A DNA stretch of 5,598 nt from Flavobacterium sp. Its GTDB lineage: Bacteria > Bacteroidota > Bacteroidia > Flavobacteriales > Flavobacteriaceae. The DNA is taken from positions 1 through 5,598 of the forward strand of contig JANJWE010000086.1 of NCBI GenBank assembly GCA_024709705.1, given 5' to 3'. Each line of letters starts with the position of its first letter. The stretch's first letter is position 1. This document shows positions 1-5,598 of the stretch, piece after piece. The translations under genes were made by a program, and so were the position numbers. Below the pieces are notes generated by a model, which ran no database searches, was not told where the DNA came from, and saw only the letters and a program-made list of their open reading frames with translations.

Positions 1-263
1 ACTTTAAAATCTGCCCATGAATATCCCTCTTTGGTAAAAATCTTAATCTTTGTTTCTACTTCAGTAGTTAAAACTGCATACCCTTGAAGATCAAAATCTA
101 TAGAGTTTTTACCTTTCATGTAAAGAATCTCTGCAGAGGCACTAGCGTCTATTTTTGATACTTTTTCTTTTAATTCCTGTTCTGACACTTTTCCTAATTT
201 GAAAGATTGACCAGAAACAGTTGGTATACAAAAAATAATGATGAGAATTGATAGGTTTTTCAT
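1..263 (-). CDS. Exported DUF3857-type protein, third tandem paralog (N-terminal 87 residues only)
   Basis: The ATG at 263-261 opens a frame that stays open to the left edge, giving 87 complete codons; the rest of the gene lies outside the window. The first 19 or so residues form a signal peptide: MKN, a hydrophobic run LSILIIIFCIP, then TVSGQ with likely cleavage near the Gln. The Cys is not in a lipobox, because Phe precedes it. The mature start (LGKVSEQEL, later VETKIKIFTKEGY) matches the start of the upstream 671-residue protein (LGNVTINEL, later IESKIKIYSKDGY), so this is a diverged tandem copy of the DUF3857/transglutaminase-like type. The start is only 4 bases after the TAG of that gene, which implies co-transcription and probably translational coupling. 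The transglutaminase-like region is out of view, so I cannot say whether it keeps the catalytic residues. Export to the periplasm or envelope is inferred from the signal peptide. Function is unknown. Confidence 0.85.
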   Translation of the reverse strand, partial: MKNLSILIIIFCIPTVSGQSFKLGKVSEQELKEKVSKIDASASAEILYMKGKNSIDFDLQGYAVLTTEVETKIKIFTKEGYSWADFK

Positions 264-267
264 ATCA

Positions 268-2283
268 CTACATTTTACTTAATATTATTTTCTCATTATT
301 TTTTTCTACAAAGGCTTTAAAAAAACCTTTTAACATTTCATAATAAACCGGAGCAACTATGGCTTGATTGATATCGATTTGAGCTGCTAGTTGAATGATA
401 TTCCCCACTTGTTTTACATTATACTTGAAAACTATCATCTCATCTTCTAATACAATATTTGAAGCTTCAGGCAAAAACTCTACTGTGTAACCTTCAGGAA
501 TTGTTATTGATATGGCGTATTTATCAGATCTGGGAAAAATAAAATCTATTGGAAACTCTCTTGTATCCATTTTAAAGGGATTTTCAGATAATGCAAAAAA
601 CAACATCGGAGAAAAATACATTTTCCCACTGATTACTTCAACCAAATTATTGTGAGCAAAAGAAAAATCTCTTACGATTGGTTTAGACAAATCGGATTCG
701 TTGACAACTTTAAATTCGGTAACTTCTATGCCATTATGACTTTTTTCAAGTCTTTCAATGCTAGACTGTTGTGAGAGTCCAAAACTAGAATTCCTATACA
801 AAAAAGCATTGTATTCAGATTCTTGAACCCTCACTTTACCACTCATTATTCCGTCTTCACTGAGAGCTGCTATTACAGTTGTAGCTTCTTTTGATAAGAA
901 ACCCGGCATTAAATTTACAGCTGTTGAACTACCATTTTTACGAATTAATCTTCCATTCCAATTTAACGCCTCTGTAGGAAGAATATTGGGTACACTAAAT
1001 TTGTTTGAGGCATCAAGAAGAATTAGTCCATCTGGAATTTCAATAGCTACAATTACATAATTAAAAGCCGTTCTATTGGGATATAAAGGCACACCATTGG
1101 ACCTTGTACTAAGTAAAATGGGATTGGCGTCTACTCCGGCATACCGCAACATTGACAAAAGTAAAAGATTGATATCTGCCGTGTTACCTGATTTTTGAGA
1201 GTACGCTTTTTTTAGACCTTCATCCGTTACAAAACCATATCTTTCATTCCAAGTCATTCGCTCTTTTACAAAATTAAAAATTATAAAAGCTCTTGTATTC
1301 ACATCTGAAACACCACCTATCAAGGAGTTAACGTCTGATTCAAAAAAAGAAGTTCGTTTTAACTCTTCTCCAAAACTTTCGCTTTCATAAATACTCCTAG
1401 TTACTGTTTCCCAATTGGTTGCATAATCGTCATAGCCACTATTAGGCATTCTTCTGCCGGCCAATTCATGATGCAAAGCAACTCTGTAATTGTTAATATT
1501 ATTTACAAATGACTCATTTTTAATAGCGGGTATATTTTGTAAAATATAGGTTGTGTGGTTTTCTTTAAATTCAACTTTCTCTGAAACTGTTTTGGGCATC
1601 TGCATCACATTTCCTGTCAAAACATTTTCTTTGTAACTTAAGTTGATCGAATTGGTTCGAATAACTTGTTTGACCTCAGGTGCAAGGCTTCCTTTTTGAT
1701 GAATGTTATAAAAAAAATATTCGGGTATATGGGTATTGTATTCCGAGTAATCAACAGGCACAGCTTTTTGAAAATCCCAAACGGGAAAATTGGTTATATA
1801 GGGAGATCTAATTTCAACTTTATATTCTACTATGGAACCCTCTTTTACTTCAGATAAAGCAATCTTTTTTTGTGACCAGTTTTTATTAATTTTTTCTGTA
1901 AATTCAGAAGCACTTTTGAGTTTTATTTTCTCAATTTTACCGCCAACTTCGTTGTAAGTATAGGCTTTTGAAATTACAACTTTCTCTGCAGAACCGCTAC
2001 TTGGAGTGTAAAAAGAAATTTGAAAATTCCCAAAATCGTATCCGTCTTTAGAATATATTTTAATTTTTGACTCAATTACAGTTGAAATATAAAACCCATC
2101 TGATTCTGAATAATCAAAAGTTGTAGTTCCTTTTTGAAAAAGATATGCTGCTGGGGCAGAAGGGTCATTGGGGTGTTGTTTTTGTGTAAGTTCATTAATT
2201 GTAACATTTCCAAGTTCTATTTTTTGAGAAAATGAAAAAGTAATGCAAAAAAGGACAGTGCAAATAGATGAAAAAAATCTCAT
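268..2283 (-). CDS. Exported DUF3857/transglutaminase-like protein lacking catalytic Cys and His (671 aa)
   Basis: A 671-residue protein starting at the ATG 2283-2281, with a signal peptide (MRFFSSICTVLFCITFSFSQ, likely cleaved near the Gln). Layout by sequence resemblance: an N-terminal beta-rich DUF3857-like region at about 60-225, a transglutaminase-like region at about 315-425, and a C-terminal DUF3858-like beta region at about 540-670 that includes the family-like IPEGY motif. Aligned to the neighbouring 630-residue protein, the catalytic Cys of GDC becomes Thr368 (SGNTADIN) and the catalytic His becomes Tyr409 (FNYVIVAI). Only the acid is kept, as Asp424 (LLDAS). The two cysteines of the precursor (8 and 13) are both in the signal peptide, so the mature chain has none and cannot do thiol chemistry. 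It is therefore probably a pseudoenzyme, perhaps a binding or scaffold protein of the envelope. It lies 10 bases after its upstream paralog and 4 bases before the downstream one, so it is the middle gene of an operon. The frame is intact with no sign of decay. The true role and partners are unknown. Confidence 0.93.
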   Translation of the reverse strand: MRFFSSICTVLFCITFSFSQKIELGNVTINELTQKQHPNDPSAPAAYLFQKGTTTFDYSESDGFYISTVIESKIKIYSKDGYDFGNFQISFYTPSSGSAEKVVISKAYTYNEVGGKIEKIKLKSASEFTEKINKNWSQKKIALSEVKEGSIVEYKVEIRSPYITNFPVWDFQKAVPVDYSEYNTHIPEYFFYNIHQKGSLAPEVKQVIRTNSINLSYKENVLTGNVMQMPKTVSEKVEFKENHTTYILQNIPAIKNESFVNNINNYRVALHHELAGRRMPNSGYDDYATNWETVTRSIYESESFGEELKRTSFFESDVNSLIGGVSDVNTRAFIIFNFVKERMTWNERYGFVTDEGLKKAYSQKSGNTADINLLLLSMLRYAGVDANPILLSTRSNGVPLYPNRTAFNYVIVAIEIPDGLILLDASNKFSVPNILPTEALNWNGRLIRKNGSSTAVNLMPGFLSKEATTVIAALSEDGIMSGKVRVQESEYNAFLYRNSSFGLSQQSSIERLEKSHNGIEVTEFKVVNESDLSKPIVRDFSFAHNNLVEVISGKMYFSPMLFFALSENPFKMDTREFPIDFIFPRSDKYAISITIPEGYTVEFLPEASNIVLEDEMIVFKYNVKQVGNIIQLAAQIDINQAIVAPVYYEMLKGFFKAFVEKNNEKIILSKM

Positions 2284-2293
2284 GTTTATAAAG

Positions 2294-4186
2294 TTAGGGT
2301 TTTACTAATACAATTTTGGAATTATCATTTCGGGCAATTTGATCTCTAAATTTTCGAAACTCTTCATAATCTTCTTTTCCGAAAAGACCATCGTTTATTA
2401 TTAAATTTCTTTTAAAAAGGATTTTATCTTCAAAGTATTCAAATGTTAGAGAATAACTTCCAAATTTAGAATTGACTTCAACATTTGAAGGTTTGGCATC
2501 AATTTGAAAATCTTTTGGGATTTGGATTGTGACAAAATCTACATCTTGATAACCTCTGGAAATTTCAAAAGGATTGTTGCGATCCTTGTATCTTGGAGGT
2601 ACATTGCTGTTTTGATTGAATGCATTTAAAGCAAAAATCAACCTATTCCCATTTTTTGCGGCATAACTAACGGCACTTAACTCTAACTCTTCTGTAAAAT
2701 GAATTTGATCTTTATCATTTTTAAATTGGGCTTGCTCAATTTTTAAATTGGGAATGGCATTGAAATAGTTTTTATAAAACTTTTCTTTATCTATTTGAGA
2801 TTGATTTTCCAATTCGTATTTATTTTGATATTGAAAACCGGAAGATTTTATGGTTACTTTTCCCGATATTGAACCATCTGCATATAAAGCATAACTTCCC
2901 TTAGTTTCTTGTTTATTTTGAATTGGTGTGTAAACTAATGTTCGAACCAATTCACCTCCTTCAGGCTTGACCAACAATGCTAATCTATCATCGGTATCAT
3001 TAGCTTGAAAATTGAATGGCATAGTTTGACTGGTACATTCCATCCATTGTATTCCATCTTTTACAGGGATAGCCAGAATGACGTGATTACCCTGCATGGA
3101 AACAAAATTTTCATCCATATCTTCTTTTTCAGGCCCTCTGTAAACAACAGTATAATAGGATTCAATTCCAACAGTTGAGAGAAGTGCTCTTGCATAATTG
3201 GTTAATGCCTTACAATCGCCATATCCCAGTCGGTCTACATCTTTTGCCAGCATAGGCTTCCAACCTCCAATACCTAATTGAATACTTACATATCGGGTTT
3301 TGTTTTGCACGTATTGAAAAACTATTTGAGCTACTTTAACCGGATCTTTTTCATTTCCTACAAGAGCTTTCATTTTTTGTTTGGTAGTTTCAGTCAATTC
3401 ATCGGTTCCAGTCAAAAGCGAAGAATACATCCATTTTCCAAAACTTTTCCAGGTATCTGCTTCTCCATCTACACCTTCAAGATGAAATTTAGTGAGACTA
3501 AATAGAACATTGGGAACCATTTTTTGTATAGAGGGTGAATATTCTTCCCTTTTTAGAGCTGGAATATCTTCGGCTGAAAAAGTCAAAATCCCGTTATTTT
3601 CGGAATATTTTATTTTTTCATCTTTATTTACCTCTTTAAACTTTAGTCCCAATTCAGGTAAAACACTGAATGTTAACTCCGCTTTTTCTGTGCTCAGGTA
3701 ATAATCTTCCAAAGGTCTAAATGAGGGTAGAAAGGCAGTATTTGATGTTTCAATTTCCGTTTTAAATACCATAGTAAATGGATATTGAATAGGAGTATAA
3801 TCTAAATATAAAATTCTATTGTCGCCAATAATTGAAAACCCATCTGCAAGACTGTTATCTCTAAAATCTTTCTTTTTCAATTTTTTAATTTCTTGTCCCA
3901 AGCCATTAAATATTGTAGCTTCTATAGCTTTTATTTTGGTGGAATTATCATAATGTGAAGCTGCTTTCATGTGCTTTACCCCATACTCGTTATAGACTGT
4001 AACTATTCGTTCCAAAACCATTTTCATTGACTTTCGGGAAGTAATCGTAACATTTAATTTATTTAATCGAACACAAGCGTTTGCATTTTCCTTTAATTGA
4101 GGTTGCAAATTGAGCATACTGATACTTTGTGCGGAGGATAAATCCAACTTAAAAAGAAGGATTAGCAGTAATAAAAAATTTTTCAT
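2294..4186 (-). CDS. Exported DUF3857/transglutaminase-like protein with Cys-His pair present (630 aa)
   Basis: A 630-residue protein starting at the ATG 4186-4184. The signal peptide is MKNFLLLLILLFKLDLSSAQ, with likely cleavage at SSA|Q, which is common in this phylum. An N-terminal DUF3857-like region covers about 45-215, a transglutaminase-like papain-fold region about 285-385, and a C-terminal beta-rich DUF3858-like region about 430-625. Candidate catalytic residues are Cys325 in GYGDCKAL, His368 in GNHVILAI, and Glu383 in WMECTSQ, where classical transglutaminases have Asp. Cys38 and Cys384 are the only other cysteines. Proteins of this superfold include transglutaminases, peptidases and amidases; substrate and reaction cannot be read from the sequence. 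The signal peptide places it in the periplasm or outer envelope. It appears to be the first gene of a three-gene cassette: a 113-base gap with a candidate promoter separates it from dtd, while the next paralog starts 10 bases after its stop. The start choice is supported by the signal peptide beginning directly at this Met. Confidence 0.94.
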   Translation of the reverse strand: MKNFLLLLILLFKLDLSSAQSISMLNLQPQLKENANACVRLNKLNVTITSRKSMKMVLERIVTVYNEYGVKHMKAASHYDNSTKIKAIEATIFNGLGQEIKKLKKKDFRDNSLADGFSIIGDNRILYLDYTPIQYPFTMVFKTEIETSNTAFLPSFRPLEDYYLSTEKAELTFSVLPELGLKFKEVNKDEKIKYSENNGILTFSAEDIPALKREEYSPSIQKMVPNVLFSLTKFHLEGVDGEADTWKSFGKWMYSSLLTGTDELTETTKQKMKALVGNEKDPVKVAQIVFQYVQNKTRYVSIQLGIGGWKPMLAKDVDRLGYGDCKALTNYARALLSTVGIESYYTVVYRGPEKEDMDENFVSMQGNHVILAIPVKDGIQWMECTSQTMPFNFQANDTDDRLALLVKPEGGELVRTLVYTPIQNKQETKGSYALYADGSISGKVTIKSSGFQYQNKYELENQSQIDKEKFYKNYFNAIPNLKIEQAQFKNDKDQIHFTEELELSAVSYAAKNGNRLIFALNAFNQNSNVPPRYKDRNNPFEISRGYQDVDFVTIQIPKDFQIDAKPSNVEVNSKFGSYSLTFEYFEDKILFKRNLIINDGLFGKEDYEEFRKFRDQIARNDNSKIVLVKP

Positions 4187-4205
4187 TATTTAAATAGTGA
4201 TTCTT

Positions 4206-4224
4206 TTGCAAAGAGATTTTGCAA
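4206..4224. repeat. 7-base perfect inverted repeat in the leader of the 630-residue gene
   Basis: TTGCAAA at 4206-4212 and TTTGCAA at 4218-4224 are perfect inverted copies around a 5-base centre (GAGAT). Because the core TTGCAA is itself palindromic, the same bases also form a direct repeat, TTTTGCAA at 4204-4211 and 4217-4224, with a period of 13 bases. It lies 19 bases upstream of the ATG at 4186 and downstream of the candidate promoter, so it would be in the mRNA leader. It could be a weak hairpin or a protein-binding site. The stem has only two G/C pairs and no U run follows it, so it is not a terminator. It may be coincidence in AT-rich sequence. Confidence 0.4.
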
Positions 4225-4269
4225 TTAGACTTTAATCTATTTGTTGTAGTGGAAATAAATCGTGGTTTT

Positions 4270-4297
4270 CAAAAATAAAAAAAATATTATAATTGAA
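4270..4297 (-). promoter_or_regulatory. Candidate Bacteroidota-type promoter for the DUF3857 cassette
   Basis: On the minus strand, TATTTTTG at 4277-4270 is an exact match to the Bacteroidota -7 element TAnnTTTG. Seventeen bases upstream is TTC (4297-4295), one mismatch from the -33 element TTG. Transcription would start near 4264, giving a leader of roughly 75-80 bases before the ATG at 4186. The position, just after dtd and before the first exported paralog, is what a separate promoter for the cassette would need. The -7 match sits in a T-rich tract where chance matches are likely, and the -33 part is imperfect, so this is only a plausible assignment. Confidence 0.35.
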
Positions 4298-4299
4298 TG

Positions 4300-4752
4300 T
4301 TAAATTTTGTCTTTTGTGTCAATAAGAATTGTCACAGGTCCATCATTAACAAGATTAACTTTCATATCCGCACCAAACTGTCCAGTTTGGACTTTTTTTG
4401 CCAAGTCATTTTCAACTTGTTGAATAAATTGATTGTAAAGCGGAATAGCTATATCAGGCTTGGCCGCTTTTATATAAGAAGGTCGATTGCCTTTTTTAGT
4501 TGAGGCATGAAGCGTAAATTGACTCACAATGATAACATTGCCACCCACATCTTTAACGGATAAATTCATTACATCATTTTCATCACCAAAAATACGGAGG
4601 TTCACAATTTTTGACGAAAGCCATACAATATCCTCTAAGGTATCGGCTTCTTCAATTCCAACCAAAATCAGTAACCCTTTTTGAATAGAGGCTACAATAT
4701 TTCCTTCAGTAGTTACTGAGGATTGTGATACTCTTTGGATAACTGCTTTCAT
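4300..4752 (-). CDS. dtd: D-aminoacyl-tRNA deacylase (DTD)
   Basis: A 150-residue protein, normal full length for bacterial DTD. It is a cytoplasmic homodimeric editing enzyme that hydrolyses the ester bond of D-aminoacyl-tRNAs (classically D-Tyr-tRNA) and of mischarged Gly-tRNA(Ala), keeping D-amino acids and misplaced glycine out of translation. Diagnostic features are the family N-terminus MKAVIQRVSQSSV, the SQFTL motif (Ser77-Gln78-Phe79-Thr80) that lines the active site, and the C-terminal NDGPVT motif with Gly138-Pro139, the cis-proline element that screens chirality across the dimer interface. All are intact. The ATG at 4752-4750 is fixed by the conserved N-terminus and is preceded by an A run (CCAAAAA), not a Shine-Dalgarno. 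It follows rsgA by 16 bases, so the two are probably one transcription unit. Nothing suggests truncation or transfer. Confidence 0.97.
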   Translation of the reverse strand: MKAVIQRVSQSSVTTEGNIVASIQKGLLILVGIEEADTLEDIVWLSSKIVNLRIFGDENDVMNLSVKDVGGNVIIVSQFTLHASTKKGNRPSYIKAAKPDIAIPLYNQFIQQVENDLAKKVQTGQFGADMKVNLVNDGPVTILIDTKDKI

Positions 4753-4768
4753 TTTTTGGTAAGAATAG

Positions 4769-5598
4769 TTAATCTAATTCAGAATTCTTTCCCTCTGCAT
4801 AAACATCATTTCGGTATTGTTCTTCGTCTCCTTCTAAGATTTGAAGATAACTTTTGTAACGCGACCAGGCAATTTTATCTTTTTCTAATGCTTTTTTCAC
4901 CGCACAATGCGGTTCGTCTTTATGCAGACAATTATTAAACTTACATTGATCTTCCAAAGCAAAAAATTCAGGAAAATAGCCTTTGATTTCTGATTTTTCC
5001 ATGTCCACAATTCCAAATCCGCGAATTCCGGGCGTATCAATAATTTTAGCTTCAAATGACAAATCAAACATTTCAGCAAACGTTGTGGTATGTTGTCCTT
5101 GTTGATGTAAATCGGATATTTCTTTGGTTTTTAAATTTAAACTAGGTTCTAAAGCATTGACTAATGTTGATTTCCCAACACCGGAATGACCGGAAAACAT
5201 ACACACTTTACCCCTCATCATGTTCTTTAATTCCTCTAATCCTTTTCCAGCTGTAGCCGAAACCCGTAGACATTCGTAACCAATTTGAGAATATACATAC
5301 TGAAGGTAAAGCTGGTCTTCTAAAGTAGTTTCATCATAGGTATCAATTTTATTGAAAACCAAAACCGCTTTAATATGATAAGCTTCTGCTGTTACCAAAA
5401 AGCGATCAATAAAACTCGTTGTGGTTACCGGATTATTAATCGTTACCAATAAAAAAACAACATCTATGTTTGAAGCAATGATATGCGATTGTTTGGAGAG
5501 ATTCACTGATTTTCGAACGATATAGTTTGTACGCTCATGAATATTATGAATCAATCCTATGGTTTCATCAGAGGTTTCGTCCAACTCAAAATCTACTA
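4769..5598 (-). CDS. rsgA: Ribosome small subunit-dependent GTPase A (RsgA/YjeQ), 5' end outside window
   Basis: A circularly permuted GTPase that assists late maturation of the 30S ribosomal subunit in the cytoplasm. The order of GTPase motifs shows the permutation: G4 NKID (5353-5342), G5 SAT (from 5260), then the P-loop GHSGVGKST (5191-5165), the switch motif GQHTTT (5098-5081) and G3 DTPG (5038-5027). A C-terminal zinc site C-x4-C-x-H-x5-C follows (4945-4904), then a helical tail ending ELD. All signature residues are present. The frame is open to the right edge: 275 complete codons plus stop, and the residues upstream of the TTG at 5584-5582 read VDFE, the family's OB-fold sequence. That TTG is therefore an internal Leu, and the true start lies beyond the window. 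Compared with the usual length of a little over 300 residues, about 40 N-terminal residues are missing. dtd begins 16 bases after the stop. Confidence 0.97.
   Translation of the reverse strand, partial: VDFELDETSDETIGLIHNIHERTNYIVRKSVNLSKQSHIIASNIDVVFLLVTINNPVTTTSFIDRFLVTAEAYHIKAVLVFNKIDTYDETTLEDQLYLQYVYSQIGYECLRVSATAGKGLEELKNMMRGKVCMFSGHSGVGKSTLVNALEPSLNLKTKEISDLHQQGQHTTTFAEMFDLSFEAKIIDTPGIRGFGIVDMEKSEIKGYFPEFFALEDQCKFNNCLHKDEPHCAVKKALEKDKIAWSRYKSYLQILEGDEEQYRNDVYAEGKNSELD

Larger units (their letters stand above)
4187..4299. other. AT-rich intergenic region between dtd and the DUF3857 cassette
   Basis: This is the only gap longer than 16 bases in the window. It is very AT-rich. It holds a candidate promoter and a 7-base inverted repeat, both annotated separately. 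The minus strand carries a long T run (about 4271-4282) shortly after the dtd stop, but no GC-containing stem precedes it, so there is no convincing intrinsic terminator. I see no small gene or RNA gene here. The last 14 minus-strand bases before the downstream ATG are nearly all A/T and lack a Shine-Dalgarno match, as is usual in Bacteroidota. Confidence 0.7.

Noticed and set aside
1666..1857. Plus-strand open frame of 63 codons inside the 671-residue gene
   Set aside because: It lies wholly opposite a well-supported secreted protein, has no recognisable family, and looks like an antisense shadow.
2226..2283. Lipoprotein signal in the 671-residue protein (cysteines 8 and 13 in the leader)
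   Set aside because: Neither cysteine has Gly, Ala or Ser immediately before it (Ile and Phe precede), so no lipobox; cleavage near the Gln at 20 fits an ordinary signal peptide.
3278..3701. Two plus-strand open frames (75 and 69 codons) opposite the 630-residue gene
   Set aside because: Both are antisense to conserved domains of a real gene, have low-complexity compositions rich in Phe and Ser, and show no recognisable family.
4271..4298. Intrinsic terminator after dtd
   Set aside because: There is a T run on the minus strand, but the only nearby palindrome is the all-A/T ATTATAAT, which would not make a stable stem.
4297..4503. Plus-strand open frame of 68 codons beginning in the intergenic gap
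   Set aside because: Almost all of it is antisense to dtd; no family resemblance.
4735..5079. Plus-strand 67-codon frame and minus-strand 60-codon frame overlapping rsgA
   Set aside because: Both overlap the zinc-site and G3 region of rsgA in other frames and show no recognisable motif.
5582..5584. TTG as the start codon of a 271-residue RsgA
   Set aside because: The frame continues upstream with VDFE, which matches the RsgA OB-fold, to the window edge. The TTG is an internal Leu codon of a gene truncated by the window.

Overview
The window looks like a chromosomal fragment from a member of the Bacteroidota, most likely a flavobacterium. The base composition is strongly AT-rich by eye. No gene start has a convincing Shine-Dalgarno site; starts are preceded by A/T-rich stretches. 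The protein sequences also read as flavobacterial, especially the DUF3857/transglutaminase-like proteins and the RsgA. Every supported gene lies on the minus strand, so transcription runs from the right edge to the left edge. I see no mobile element, CRISPR array, tRNA or rRNA.

Layout in transcription order: (1) the 3' part of rsgA (5598 to 4769), a ribosome-maturation GTPase whose first few dozen residues lie beyond the right edge; (2) dtd (4752 to 4300), a D-aminoacyl-tRNA deacylase 16 bases after rsgA; (3) a 113-base AT-rich intergenic stretch holding a plausible Bacteroidota-type promoter and a small perfect inverted repeat; (4) a 630-residue exported DUF3857/transglutaminase-like protein (4186 to 2294) with Cys and His at the catalytic positions; (5) after 10 bases, a 671-residue exported relative (2283 to 268) in which Thr and Tyr replace the catalytic Cys and His; (6) after 4 bases, the first 87 codons of a third exported protein (263 to 1), whose mature N-terminus clearly resembles that of gene 5. 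It is cut by the left edge.

The window therefore holds two parts. One is a cytoplasmic translation-quality pair (rsgA-dtd). The other is a compact cassette of three secreted, related envelope proteins, probably co-transcribed from the promoter before gene 4. Apart from the gap at 4187-4299, intergenic spaces are 16 bases or less, so there is no other long non-coding stretch.

The main point of interest is the pairing of an apparently catalysis-competent transglutaminase-like protein with an adjacent, apparently dead version whose mature chain contains no cysteine at all, followed by a third copy. The biological role of these Bacteroidota DUF3857 proteins is, to my knowledge, not established. 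I infer a shared envelope function but cannot name the substrate.
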